Positions 8,616 through 16,256 of a stretch of 64,000 bases of DNA are shown here, piece by piece. The notes under the pieces are model-generated. The model made no database searches. It saw only the letters and a list, made by a program, of their open reading frames with translations, and was not told the DNA's origin. Numbering within the stretch: the first letter of the stretch is position 1; each line of letters opens with the position of its first letter. Origin of the DNA: Flavobacterium sp. MC2016-06 (GTDB lineage: Bacteria > Bacteroidota > Bacteroidia > Flavobacteriales > Flavobacteriaceae); the NCBI RefSeq assembly GCF_009711165.2, contig NZ_WMID02000002.1, positions 1 to 64,000 of the forward strand, given 5' to 3'. The position numbers and the translations under genes are program-made.

Positions 8616-9044
8616 TTATAAACAATCACTAAAAATGTAAAATTTATTTTTACTAGCCATTACAGACTCGCAAATTTTTATTAATTCATCAAGTACTTCT
8701 TCAGCTCCACTGTTTTGTTGAACCACTTTTTCTTTAACACGTATTAATTGGTCATAAAATTCTTTTACTCTACAGCATTCTTGTTCTTGTGCTATTGGAT
8801 CATTTAAAATTGCATATTCTTCAGAATGATATTTGTAGATTAAGCTTTTTGAGTTGAGGTCTCTAAAGTTTGAATAATAATGATTAATTATGAATTCAAA
8901 TTGATGTGTTGTTAATTCTAATTCATAGACTAAATTACCTAGATTATCTCTTTCTCTAAAGAATATTTCATCTAAGCAAACACTATACGGATAAAGTTTT
9001 GTCCATTTTGAAACTAGTTCTATTTTTATAGGTAAGATTTTCAA
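8616..9044 (-). CDS. Hypothetical protein in XRE operon
   Basis: This 142-residue soluble protein is acidic, has no signal peptide or membrane helix, and is probably mostly helical, with a long helix from about residue 75 (EYAILNDPIAQEQECCRVKE) to 130. It lies 28 bases downstream of the XRE gene on the same strand and probably shares its transcript. The pairing of a small XRE repressor with a small cytoplasmic protein recalls toxin-antitoxin or phage-type modules, but no toxin motif is visible, so no function is assigned. Confidence 0.6.
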   Translation of the reverse strand: MKILPIKIELVSKWTKLYPYSVCLDEIFFRERDNLGNLVYELELTTHQFEFIINHYYSNFRDLNSKSLIYKYHSEEYAILNDPIAQEQECCRVKEFYDQLIRVKEKVVQQNSGAEEVLDELIKICESVMASKNKFYIFSDCL

Positions 9045-9072
9045 ATTTTATTTTTAAAGAGCTAAAGAATTC

Positions 9073-9303
9073 TTATTTCAAGGGAAAATCCAACAATTCT
9101 TTAGGCTCAACATCTAAAGCATTGGCAATTTTTATTAGAGTTTTTACGCCAGTATTAATTTTAGCAATCTCTATTCGTGCTATTTGAGATTTGGTAATAT
9201 TGCAGTCGTCAGCTAAACCTTGTTGGGATAAGCCTTTCTTTTCACGTAATTGTCTAATGTGAATTCCAAGATTTACAATAAAAGTTTCTTCTGAATTATT
9301 CAT
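9073..9303 (-). CDS. XRE-family helix-turn-helix regulator
   Basis: The 76-residue protein is almost entirely one Cro/C1-type HTH domain: IRQLREKKGLSQQGLADDCN (about residues 14-33), then ITKSQIARIEIAKINTGVKTL, ending EPKELLDFPLK. It is the first gene of the minus-strand group 9303-8182. A 20-bp palindrome lies 31 bases upstream of its start, between it and the divergent gene at 9390. It probably represses both directions. Confidence 0.88.
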   Translation of the reverse strand: MNNSEETFIVNLGIHIRQLREKKGLSQQGLADDCNITKSQIARIEIAKINTGVKTLIKIANALDVEPKELLDFPLK

Positions 9304-9334
9304 ATTTCAAAAGTCCTAAGATTTATTTTGCATA

Positions 9335-9354
9335 TGTAGGCAAATTAGCCTACA
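9335..9354. promoter_or_regulatory. Palindromic operator, likely XRE binding site
   Basis: TGTAGGC and GCCTACA flank AAATTA; only the central pair breaks perfect 20-bp symmetry. The site sits in the divergent region between the XRE gene (start 9303) and the small gene at 9390, directly before the -7 element at 9361. That is where a repressor would block the rightward promoter. Confidence 0.65.
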
Positions 9355-9360
9355 AATTAT

Positions 9361-9368
9361 TATATTTG
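9361..9368 (+). promoter_or_regulatory. -7 element TATATTTG
   Basis: TATATTTG fits the Bacteroidota -7 consensus and lies 21 bases before ATG 9390. It excludes the in-frame TTG at 9366 as a start. Confidence 0.55.
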
Positions 9369-9389
9369 AACCAAATAAAAAATAAGATT

Positions 9390-9623
9390 ATGACTACAGA
9401 AAACCTTTCAGAAGAATTTAAAGCTAGATTAGAAGATTTTTTCGCAAATATTATTGATCCAAAAGATATGGCGAAGTCTATACGTCGTTTAAATTATATA
9501 ATAGCTTTGGGTATAATAAGAGAATCTGAAACACTGCATATTGAAATTGACAATATTGAAGATAATTATTATTGGCTCAATAAATTAGCCGAGGTTTTAG
9601 ATCCTTATTTAGATGCGGAGTAA
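9390..9623 (+). CDS. Small hypothetical acidic protein, divergent from XRE gene
   Basis: The protein of 77 residues starts MTTENLSEEFKARLEDFF. It is acidic, probably all-helical, and has no signal or membrane segment. The stretch DPKDMAKSIRRLNYIIALGI looks like an amphipathic helix. No family is recognised. It is read divergently from the XRE repressor with the palindrome and a -7 element between them. It could be an antirepressor, a partner of the neighbouring proteins, or an unrelated small regulator; the sequence does not decide. Confidence 0.6.
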   Translation: MTTENLSEEFKARLEDFFANIIDPKDMAKSIRRLNYIIALGIIRESETLHIEIDNIEDNYYWLNKLAEVLDPYLDAE

Positions 9624-9653
9624 TTTAAATAATCCCAAAGTAACCCCAAAGTA

Positions 9654-9757
9654 TGTCATCCTGACGAAGGAAGGATCTTCGCAAGCAACTCTACAATCAA
9701 AATCCATTAAGCTTTGCGGAGTTTCTTGTAGGGATTCTTCGTTCTTCAGAAAGACAA
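9654..9757. repeat. Palindromic repeat element (copy 4, degenerate)
   Basis: TGTCATCCTGACGAAGGAAGG begins the element and an imperfect inverse ending AAAGACAA closes it, about two thirds matching. It fills the gap between the convergent genes ending at 9623 and 9802. Confidence 0.5.
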
Positions 9758-9801
9758 GATTGTGTGAATTAGCTTTTTTAAGTGACTTTGAAAGATTTTG
9801 A

Positions 9802-10359
9802 CTATCGTAGTTTCTGATTTTTTCCCAAATATTTCGCTCTTATGTCAATTCCGTCTTCAATGTATTCAATAGTTGGATTTTTCAAGACATAATTTTTTTG
9901 TGCAACTTCTTCTAAAGAATCAAATAATTTGGAGCCATATTTTTCAAAGATTTTTTTTGACATTTCTTCTTGATAACAAAAACCATTGAAGCCACCTAAT
10001 CGACTTCCTCCACAATCTGCCCCTTTTTTTAGTTTAATGTTGTATTTTTTAAGTAGTTTTTCGAGTTCACAAAACTCTTTATTAACTGAAGTGTAATATA
10101 AAAACTTACCATTCCTAATATCTATTTTAGCTTTTTCAGTCTGGGATATACAGCAAGTATCAATTACTGTAACTTTAAGATTCTTGTTCTTAAGCCATAG
10201 TTTAACATATTCGTCTTTATTATAAACTATTTGATTTCCATTCTCGTCAATTGCTTTTCCTGTGCTTTTCGACGTACAAATTATTTTTTCAGTATATGCA
10301 AAAACTCCAATTATTAGAATTAGAAATATTGCTAAAATTATCTTTATGTTTTTTTTCAT
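9802..10359 (-). CDS. Hypothetical membrane-anchored or secreted protein
   Basis: The 185-residue protein begins MKKNIKIILAIFLILIIGVF, an uncleaved anchor or signal peptide, followed by a periplasmic-side domain with seven cysteines (for example DTCCISQTEK and CGGSRLGGFNGFCYQEE). The paired cysteines and the GG-rich stretch suggest a disulfide-stabilised fold, but no family is recognised. It stands alone on the minus strand, convergent with the gene at 9390. Like the neighbouring genes it is very AT-rich and lysine-rich. Confidence 0.6.
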   Translation of the reverse strand: MKKNIKIILAIFLILIIGVFAYTEKIICTSKSTGKAIDENGNQIVYNKDEYVKLWLKNKNLKVTVIDTCCISQTEKAKIDIRNGKFLYYTSVNKEFCELEKLLKKYNIKLKKGADCGGSRLGGFNGFCYQEEMSKKIFEKYGSKLFDSLEEVAQKNYVLKNPTIEYIEDGIDIRAKYLGKNQKLR

Positions 10360-10487
10360 ATAGAATATCGGCTAACTATTATATACAAGTTTAATATCTT
10401 TAAAAATAGATATGTATTTAAAGTCTTAGAATCAACCAAATATAGAAAACGTTTCTAGATTATAAAACCCAAAAACAGCAGTAAAAC

Positions 10488-10519
10488 AAAAAAGCTTCTG
10501 ATTTCTCAGAAGCTTTTTT
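10488..10519 (-). terminator. Intrinsic terminator of tRNA-Leu
   Basis: AAAAAAGCTTCTGA and TCAGAAGCTTTTTT pair perfectly over 14 bases around TTTC. The stem starts three bases after the 3' end of the tRNA-Leu gene on the minus strand. It could act in both directions. Confidence 0.85.
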
Positions 10520-10521
10520 AG

Positions 10522-10603
10522 TGCGGATAATAGGACTCGAACCTACACGCCTTGCGGCACCAGATCCTAAGTCTGGCATGTCTACCAATTTCACCATATC
10601 CGC
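10522..10603 (-). tRNA. tRNA-Leu (TAG)
   Basis: Read on the minus strand the acceptor stem is GCGGATA with TATCCGC and the discriminator base is A. The anticodon stem CCAGA/TCTGG holds loop CTTAGGA with anticodon TAG. A long variable arm is present, as in class II tRNAs, and the T arm is AGGTTCGAGTCCT. No CCA is encoded. The length is 82 bases. Confidence 0.93.
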
Positions 10604-10616
10604 GTAATTGTGGGTG

Positions 10617-10645
10617 CAAAGATAATCATACTTTCGAATATTCAA
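10617..10645 (-). promoter_or_regulatory. Promoter of tRNA-Leu
   Basis: On the minus strand TTG (10645-10643), an 18-base spacer and TATCTTTG (10624-10617) match the -33/-7 consensus. The tRNA starts 13 bases downstream. Confidence 0.75.
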
Positions 10646-10682
10646 AGCGTTTTTTCAAAAAAAATATTAATTCTCTTTTTTG

Positions 10683-10690
10683 TACTTTTG
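10683..10690 (+). promoter_or_regulatory. -7 element TACTTTTG
   Basis: TACTTTTG lies 22 bases before ATG 10713 of the M20 peptidase gene. No matching -33 TTG is visible. Confidence 0.45.
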
Positions 10691-10712
10691 AATTTCTATA
10701 AAAATTATTTAA

Positions 10713-12101
10713 ATGGAAAATATTAAAGCATACGTTCAACAACATAAAGATCGCTTTATCAATGAGTTGATCGAATTATTAAAAATTCCGTCGGTAAGTG
10801 CCGACACCGCATATTCGCAAGATGTTATTGACACAGCCGAAGCTGTAAAAGAAAGTTTAACAAAAGCAGGCTGTGATTTAGTCGAAATTTGCGATACTCC
10901 AGGTTATCCAATTATTTATGGAGAGAAAATAATCGACCCAAATCTTCCTACGGTTTTAGTGTACGGACATTATGATGTACAACCGCCAGATCCAATGGAA
11001 TTATGGACTTCACCACCTTTTGAACCAGTTATTAAAACTACCGAGATTCATCCAGAAGGAGCAATCTTTGCGCGTGGAGCCTGTGATGACAAAGGTCAGA
11101 TGTACATGCACGTAAAAGCGTTAGAACTAATGGTGCAAACCAATACGCTGCCTTGTAACGTAAAATTTATGATCGAAGGCGAAGAAGAAGTTGGTTCTGC
11201 AAGTTTGGCTTGGTTTGTAGAACGCAACCAAGCAAAACTGAAAAACGACGTAATCCTTATTTCAGATACCGGAATGATTTCTAACCAACAACCCTCTATT
11301 ACAACAGGTTTACGTGGTTTAAGTTATGTTGAGGTTGAAGTTACAGGACCAAACCGCGATTTGCATTCAGGATTATACGGTGGTGCAGTAGCGAACCCAA
11401 TTAATATTTTGGCAAAAATGATCGCTTCACTTCACGATGAAGACAATCATATTACAATTCCAGGATTTTACGATAAAGTACAGGAATTATCTGCAGAAGA
11501 AAGAGCCGAAATGGCAAAAGCGCCTTTTAGCTTAGAAAAATATAAAAAAGCTTTAGATCTAAACGATGTTTACGGCGAAAAAGGATATGTAACAAACGAA
11601 CGTAATTCGATTCGTCCTACATTAGACGTAAACGGAATTTGGGGTGGCTATCAAGGAGAAGGAGCAAAAACGGTTATTGCGAGCAAAGCTTTCGCAAAAA
11701 TTTCAATGCGTTTAGTTCCAAACCAAGATTGGGAAGAAATCACAGAACTTTTCTCAAAACATTTCGTGAGCATCGCACCGGCTGGAGTTACGGTAAAAGT
11801 AACGCCACACCACGGAGGTCAAGGTTATGTAACGCCTATTGACAGCATTGGTTACAAAGCAGCAAACATGGCGTATACGGAAACTTTTGGAATTCCTGCA
11901 ATTCCAGTTCGTTCTGGCGGAAGTATTCCAATTGTAGCTTTATTTGAAAAAGAACTAAAAAGCAAAACCATTTTAATGGGCTTCGGATTAGACAGTGACG
12001 CAATTCACTCGCCTAACGAACATTTCGGAATCTTCAATTTCTTGAAAGGAATCGAAACTATTCCGTTGTTTTACAAGTATTTTGTGGAATTAAGTAAATA
12101 A
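10713..12101 (+). CDS. M20/M25/M40-family dipeptidase
   Basis: The 462-residue protein has the metal-site motifs of the M20 dipeptidases: VYGHYDVQPPDP with the zinc His at 86 and Asp at 88, the bridging Asp in ACDDKGQ (about 125), the catalytic Glu pair in EGEEEVGS (157-159), and further ligands in ISDTG and near DSDAIHSPNEH at the C-terminus. The inserted dimerisation domain is marked by DLHSGLYGGAVANP. Length and motifs fit cytosolic nonspecific dipeptidase/carnosinase relatives. No signal peptide is seen, so it is probably cytoplasmic peptide turnover. It stands as a single gene with a -7 element and a terminator. Confidence 0.93.
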   Translation: MENIKAYVQQHKDRFINELIELLKIPSVSADTAYSQDVIDTAEAVKESLTKAGCDLVEICDTPGYPIIYGEKIIDPNLPTVLVYGHYDVQPPDPMELWTSPPFEPVIKTTEIHPEGAIFARGACDDKGQMYMHVKALELMVQTNTLPCNVKFMIEGEEEVGSASLAWFVERNQAKLKNDVILISDTGMISNQQPSITTGLRGLSYVEVEVTGPNRDLHSGLYGGAVANPINILAKMIASLHDEDNHITIPGFYDKVQELSAEERAEMAKAPFSLEKYKKALDLNDVYGEKGYVTNERNSIRPTLDVNGIWGGYQGEGAKTVIASKAFAKISMRLVPNQDWEEITELFSKHFVSIAPAGVTVKVTPHHGGQGYVTPIDSIGYKAANMAYTETFGIPAIPVRSGGSIPIVALFEKELKSKTILMGFGLDSDAIHSPNEHFGIFNFLKGIETIPLFYKYFVELSK

Positions 12102-12173
12102 GGTTTTGCCACGAAGGCACTAAGACACAAAGTTTTTAAGTTTTCAGAACTTTGTCAAAGTTGACTTCAATAT

Positions 12174-12204
12174 AAATCCGTTCAGAAATGAGCGGATTTT
12201 TTTT
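12174..12204 (+). terminator. Intrinsic terminator after the dipeptidase gene
   Basis: AAATCCG and CGGATTT, extended by TCA/TGA, form a stem with a GAAA loop and are followed by a run of T. It lies 72 bases after the stop codon. Confidence 0.75.
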
Positions 12205-12217
12205 GGACGTTTGCTGT

Positions 12218-12244
12218 CCTAACAGGTTTTTAAAACCTGTTAGG
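12218..12244. repeat. CCTAACAGGTTTT palindrome
   Basis: CCTAACAGGTTTT and AAAACCTGTTAGG are perfect inverse copies with one base between. A close relative is at 52301-52327. An AACTTTGACAAAG palindrome follows at 12271-12298. Confidence 0.7.
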
Positions 12245-12270
12245 TATAAATAAGTTTAGCAGATAGAATC

Positions 12271-12298
12271 TTTGTCAAAGTTCAAAACTTTGACAAAG
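12271..12298. repeat. AACTTTGACAAAGTT-family palindrome
   Basis: TTTGTCAAAGTT and AACTTTGACAAAG face each other over a short spacer, the same unit as at 408-440 and 7132-7164. A half-copy also occurs at 12149-12163. Confidence 0.65.
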
Positions 12299-12335
12299 AA
12301 GAAACACACTGATTTTAAAATATTTAAAAAAATTC

Positions 12336-12390
12336 TTGCGTATTAAAAAATTAACTCTACATTTGTAGAACAACATCTATAAATGTAGAG
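12336..12390 (+). promoter_or_regulatory. Promoter with two BlaI-type operator boxes
   Basis: TTG at 12336-12338, a 19-base spacer and TACATTTG at 12358-12365 form a consensus promoter. Two related 14-base palindromes overlap and follow it: TCTACATTTGTAGA at 12356-12369 and TCTATAAATGTAGA at 12376-12389, starting exactly 20 bases apart. Both fit the TACAnnTGTA type of site bound by BlaI/MecI repressors. The BlaI gene lies two genes downstream with no other obvious promoter, so autoregulation is likely. Confidence 0.6.
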
Positions 12391-12394
12391 ACAA

Positions 12395-12829
12395 ATGATT
12401 AGAAATTTAGTTATTATAATGATTCTGTTTTCATTTTTTGGATGTAAGCCAGAACAGATCAATCAGAAAGTAGATAAAAAAAGAGAAGGCAAATGGGTTG
12501 ATGTTTATGTTCAGGATAATATCGAATACAAATCAATAGAATATTACAAACACAATGAACCTGTAAAAAAATGGAAGACCTATATAAACGGCAAAATCTA
12601 TAAAACCGAGAAATACAAAAAAGGAATCTGTGTTGTAAAAAGTTATTACGAAAACGGAAAACTAGAATCTAAAGGAAACACAAAACTCGAAGTAAACGAA
12701 AAAGAAACGCATTGGTTTTATTATGGAGATTGGAAATTTTATTCGGATAAAGGAAAACTAACTCAAATAAAAAAATACGATAAAGGCGAATTGATTTCGG
12801 AAGAAAAAATTGAAGAACAAAGAAAATAG
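12395..12829 (+). CDS. Lipoprotein with MORN-like repeats
   Basis: The 144-residue protein starts MIRNLVIIMILFSFFGCKP, an SPII signal with the cysteine at 17. The mature part has several YENGKLESKG-like and YYKHNEPVKKWKTYINGKIY-like units, resembling the degenerate MORN repeats of the YwqK family. The YwqK family is often labelled antitoxin, but nothing here supports that role. It begins five bases after the second BlaI-type box and is followed by the blaI- and blaR1-like genes on the same strand, so it is likely the first gene of that operon and a target of the repressor. Confidence 0.75.
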   Translation: MIRNLVIIMILFSFFGCKPEQINQKVDKKREGKWVDVYVQDNIEYKSIEYYKHNEPVKKWKTYINGKIYKTEKYKKGICVVKSYYENGKLESKGNTKLEVNEKETHWFYYGDWKFYSDKGKLTQIKKYDKGELISEEKIEEQRK

Positions 12830-12974
12830 AGTAAAGAAAACTTTGCGTCTTTGCGAGATTAATTTAGCGCATTAATTAAACACATAGAAACATAGATTTT
12901 TTTGCTAAGCTTAGAGCAGAATGGATAAAGCTTTATTTCGCATAGTAATAGCTCAATTAAAACAAAATAAAAAC

Positions 12975-13346
12975 ATGCAATTATCAAATTCAGAAGAACA
13001 ATTAATGGAACATCTTTGGAAGCTTGAAAAAGCATTCATGAAAGATTTGCTAGAAGCGTATCCAGAACCAAAGCCGGCGACAACAACCGTTGCAACTTTG
13101 TTAAAGCGAATGATTGATAAAAAATTTGTCGCGTACAACGAATTCGGAAACTCTAGAGAATATTATCCGCTGGTCAAAAAAACAGCTTATTTCTCTAAAC
13201 ACGTAAACGGACTAATTAGCAATTTTTTTAATAATTCGGCATCACAATTTGCTTCGTTTTTTACAACTGAAACCAATTTGTCGACATCAGAATTAGAAGA
13301 ACTTAAGAAAATAATCGATTCACAAATTCAAAAAAAGAAAAAATGA
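12975..13346 (+). CDS. BlaI/MecI/CopY-family transcriptional repressor
   Basis: The protein of about 123 residues starts MQLSNSEEQLMEHLWKLEKA and has the winged-helix domain of BlaI/MecI: helix-rich start, recognition region PATTTVATLLKRMIDKKFVAY (about 38-58), then a C-terminal dimerisation helix. I prefer ATG 12975, which gives the usual family length; an in-frame ATG at 12921 would add 18 residues. It overlaps the following M56 peptidase gene by four bases, the usual blaI-blaR1 arrangement. When the membrane sensor is activated, the repressor is normally cleaved and leaves its operators. Confidence 0.9.
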   Translation: MQLSNSEEQLMEHLWKLEKAFMKDLLEAYPEPKPATTTVATLLKRMIDKKFVAYNEFGNSREYYPLVKKTAYFSKHVNGLISNFFNNSASQFASFFTTETNLSTSELEELKKIIDSQIQKKKK

Positions 13347-14569
13347 TAACGTATCTTTTAAAATCAGGAATACTGCTTTTGGTTTTTTACGCAGTATATA
13401 AATTGTGGTTAGAAAACGAGAAATTGTTTCGTTTTAATCGAGCTTATCTGTTGTTGAGTTTAGTTTTTAGTTTAATAATTCCATTACGGCTTATTTCATT
13501 TCAAAGAGCAGTTTCTAATAAAATTGCATTGATTCAATTAGACCAATTGGTGATTCAGAAAAGTAACGAAAGTTTAAAAACATTAATCGAAAATCTAAAT
13601 TTAAACAACATCATTCTAGGGATTTATAGTATTGCAGTTTTGATGCTTACAATTCGCTTTGTTCTGAATTTGTATTCTTTTTATCAAAAAATGAAAAGAA
13701 ACGAAACCCAATTTGTAAATGGAGAGAAAGTAGTTTTAATGGAAGAATTTGCTTTGCCTCATTCGTTCTGGAATGCTATTTTTATTAATAAAGTAGAATT
13801 TGAAAATAGAAGAATTCCATCAGAATTAATTGCGCACGAAAAAGCACATTTAAGGCAAAAACATACTTTAGATATTCTATTTGTAGAATTTCTACAAATT
13901 ATACTTTGGTTTAATCCAATCATTATCTTCTACAAAAAAGCGATAAAACTCAATCATGAATTTTTGGCTGACGAAGCTGTAAATGTTGAGTTTAATTCTG
14001 TTTCAAATTATCAGAATCTATTGCTTGATATTGCTTCAAATAAAACTAACATCGCTTTGGCGAGTAATATTAATTATCTAATAACTAAAAAACGTTTCCT
14101 TATGATGACCAAAAAACAATCTCCAATTAAAGCCGTATTTAAAGTATTCACCGTTGGTGTGGTTTGTAGTTTAGTATTGCTGATTTTTAGCACAGAAAGC
14201 ATTGCGCAGACAGATAAGAACAAAACTAAAGTTCCAGATGGTTCTACAGTTGGTTTTGATACCGAAAACGTAAAACAACCTGAGTTTCCAGGCGGAATGA
14301 CTGAGTTTTATAAATTTGTAGGCAAGAATTTTAAAACGCCCGCAGAAGCTTCTAAAAATAAGATTGAAGGAAAGATAAACATGAAGTTTACGATAGAAAA
14401 AGATGGCTCAGTATCAGAAGTTGTTGTTATAAATGATTTAGGTTACGGATTAGGAACAGAAGCGGCTCGTGTAATAAGACTTTCTCCAAAATGGATTCCT
14501 GCCAGCGAAAGAGGTGTTCCTGTGCGTGTACAATACGATTTGCCAATAACAATTCAGGCAGAAAAATAA
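13343..14569 (+). CDS. BlaR1-like M56 metallopeptidase with C-terminal TonB domain
   Basis: The 408-residue membrane protein has hydrophobic helices at about 5-20, 34-52, 90-112 and 263-283. The zinc site is visible as HEKAH (165-169) with the further ligand in NHEFLADEAV (about 204-213). Instead of a penicillin-binding sensor it ends in a TonB C-terminal-like domain (about 315-405, with PGGMTEFYKFVGKNFKTP and KFTIEKDGSV). In this family the peptidase cleaves the partner BlaI repressor on receiving an envelope signal. The four-base overlap with the BlaI gene supports the pairing. The signal is unknown, and no beta-lactamase gene is near. Confidence 0.88.
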   Translation: MITYLLKSGILLLVFYAVYKLWLENEKLFRFNRAYLLLSLVFSLIIPLRLISFQRAVSNKIALIQLDQLVIQKSNESLKTLIENLNLNNIILGIYSIAVLMLTIRFVLNLYSFYQKMKRNETQFVNGEKVVLMEEFALPHSFWNAIFINKVEFENRRIPSELIAHEKAHLRQKHTLDILFVEFLQIILWFNPIIIFYKKAIKLNHEFLADEAVNVEFNSVSNYQNLLLDIASNKTNIALASNINYLITKKRFLMMTKKQSPIKAVFKVFTVGVVCSLVLLIFSTESIAQTDKNKTKVPDGSTVGFDTENVKQPEFPGGMTEFYKFVGKNFKTPAEASKNKIEGKINMKFTIEKDGSVSEVVVINDLGYGLGTEAARVIRLSPKWIPASERGVPVRVQYDLPITIQAEK

Positions 14570-14626
14570 GAATCAAGAATAACGTATCACTGCAAGATAA
14601 ATAGACGCTTACACCTGTCAACTAAA

Positions 14627-14660
14627 AATAAAAAATCCGCTTCTATGTCTGGAAGCGGAT
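14627..14660 (-). terminator. Intrinsic terminator of the saccharopine-dehydrogenase-like gene
   Basis: ATCCGCTTC and GAAGCGGAT form a 9-bp stem; on the minus strand it is followed by a T run. It lies 44 bases after the minus-strand stop at 14705. Confidence 0.75.
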
Positions 14661-14704
14661 AAATTAAAAACTAAAAAAAAATCTCAAAAAAAATTAACCA
14701 AGAA

Positions 14705-16069
14705 TTAAAATAAGTCCGGATTATAGCCAAAGTAAGGCATGGTTTGCTCGTTAAAAATAACGCCATACTCTTCCAGTTCTTTTAAAATAGGCAGATAAAC
14801 CTCTTTGTTTATAGGGAGTTGAACACCTGGAGTGGTAATTTTGCCGTTTAATATTAATAAGGTCGCTATAGCAACAGGTAATCCTACCGTTTTTGCCATT
14901 GCAGTATAGGTTTGGTCGTCGCCAATGCAGACCATTTTAGAGTCTATTTGTTTTTTCTCACCATTTAGTTCGTATCCAAACTTGTGGTACATTACAATCA
15001 TATCTTTATCGTCTGGCTCTAAAGTCCAGCTGTCAGACAATATCTTTTCTAAGATTTGTGCAGGAGTAGCATTTTTCAAATTCACTTTCTTGTTTGGATT
15101 AAACAAATCCAGTTCTAGAAGTTTGTCCCACATAATATCATCCTGATCGATTTTTAAAATCAATCGCGTTTTAATTTCCACAGAATCTGTTGGATGATAC
15201 GGCAGAAAAGAATTTACGAATTGTCGGTAACTCATGTTTTCAGAATCCTCCATGATATAACTGTCGTCTGTCATACCAAGCTGCACAAACATATTCCAAG
15301 CTTTAGAAAAACCAACTCTTCTAATCGTTCCTCTGTATAAAGTTAGAATATCGTCGAGACCATAAATAGAGCGGTATTTTAGAGAATCACGATTCGAGTA
15401 TGCCTCGAATTTTCCGTAATCTTCAACTTCAAGAAATTCAGTTCTTCTAAATAAATTACAATAGGGAATGTATTTATAAGTGCCTTCTTGTACAAATTTT
15501 GCAGCACCGCCTTGTCCAGCTAAAACCACATTTCGTGGCGCCCAGGTAAATTTGTAATTCCACAAATTATTGTCAGATTCAGGAGCAACAAGTCCGCCGC
15601 AGAAAGATTCAAAAAGCAGCATATTACCGCCTTTTGCTCTAATTTCATCAATGACTTTCATGGCGCTCATGTGATCGATTCCGGGATCAAGACCAATCTC
15701 ATTCATAAAAATAAGATTGTTTTCTTTAGCTTCTAAATCTAAAGCCTGCATCGCATCACTTATATAAGAAGCCGTTACAAGATGTTTTTTGAAGAGAAGA
15801 CAATCTTTTGCAATTTCTATATGTAAATGAGCCGGAAGCATCGAAATTACAATTGAAGCTTTTTCTATGGCGGTTTTTCTTTCTTCGGTATTAAAAATAT
15901 CTAAAGCTATTGGAGTTGCGTTAGGATGTTTCTGTGTCTTTTTTTCGGCCAAAGCCAAAGATAAGTCGGCTACAATAAGATGTAGATTTTCACTTTCTGA
16001 TTTTGATAGTAAATACCGTATCAAAGATGAAGCAGATCTGCCGGCTCCAATTATTAAAACACTTCTCAT
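14705..16069 (-). CDS. Saccharopine dehydrogenase-family NAD(P)-dependent oxidoreductase
   Basis: The 454-residue protein begins MRSVLIIGAGRSASSLIRYL, a Rossmann GxGxxA-type nucleotide site. It continues with MLPAHLHIEIAKDCL and the family landmark NEIGLDPGIDHMSAMKVID (about 120-140), as in saccharopine reductase/LysN-type enzymes. The C-terminal part holds DSWTLEPDDKDMIVMYHKFG and PVAIATLLILNGKIT, also typical. The expected chemistry is NAD(P)-linked oxidation or reduction of an imine such as saccharopine, in lysine metabolism, but the exact substrate is not determined. It is a single gene with its own promoter and terminator. Confidence 0.9.
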   Translation of the reverse strand: MRSVLIIGAGRSASSLIRYLLSKSESENLHLIVADLSLALAEKKTQKHPNATPIALDIFNTEERKTAIEKASIVISMLPAHLHIEIAKDCLLFKKHLVTASYISDAMQALDLEAKENNLIFMNEIGLDPGIDHMSAMKVIDEIRAKGGNMLLFESFCGGLVAPESDNNLWNYKFTWAPRNVVLAGQGGAAKFVQEGTYKYIPYCNLFRRTEFLEVEDYGKFEAYSNRDSLKYRSIYGLDDILTLYRGTIRRVGFSKAWNMFVQLGMTDDSYIMEDSENMSYRQFVNSFLPYHPTDSVEIKTRLILKIDQDDIMWDKLLELDLFNPNKKVNLKNATPAQILEKILSDSWTLEPDDKDMIVMYHKFGYELNGEKKQIDSKMVCIGDDQTYTAMAKTVGLPVAIATLLILNGKITTPGVQLPINKEVYLPILKELEEYGVIFNEQTMPYFGYNPDLF

Positions 16070-16086
16070 ACTTTAAATATTTAACA

Positions 16087-16117
16087 CAAATATATTAAAA
16101 TGTTATAAATATAACAA
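16087..16117 (-). promoter_or_regulatory. Promoter of the saccharopine-dehydrogenase-like gene
   Basis: On the minus strand TTG (16117-16115), 20 bases, then TATATTTG (16094-16087) match the -33/-7 consensus. The start codon is 17 bases downstream of the box. Confidence 0.7.
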
Positions 16118-16223
16118 TCAAAATAAAATAAAGTTGAATTGAATTTTTCGTAAAACTAAAATTAGTGGTGATTTTTTCTGGAAATATTTCAAAAAGGAAT
16201 ACTATTTTTCAGAACGTTTGAAG

Positions 16224-16231
16224 TATTTTTG
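16224..16231 (+). promoter_or_regulatory. -7 element TATTTTTG
   Basis: TATTTTTG lies 25 bases before ATG 16257. A longer in-frame reading from TTG 16218 would overlap this element and is therefore unlikely to be translated. Confidence 0.5.
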
Positions 16232-16256
16232 TGTAAAAATTGAAAGTACTTATATT

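Noticed and set aside
9613..9801. 62-codon open frame after the small gene at 9390
   Set aside because: It lies almost wholly in the palindromic repeat element 9654-9757, and its residues are repeat-derived.
7396..10359. Prophage remnant
   Set aside because: Apart from the XRE regulator no integrase, structural or lysis gene is seen, and no attachment-site duplication was found at the tRNA-Leu gene.
10460..10645. Open frame across tRNA-Leu on the minus strand
   Set aside because: It covers the tRNA, its promoter and terminator; there is no reason to think it is translated.
12921..12974. Upstream ATG for the BlaI gene
   Set aside because: The 18 added residues have no family match and the shorter form has the usual length; the upstream start cannot be fully excluded.
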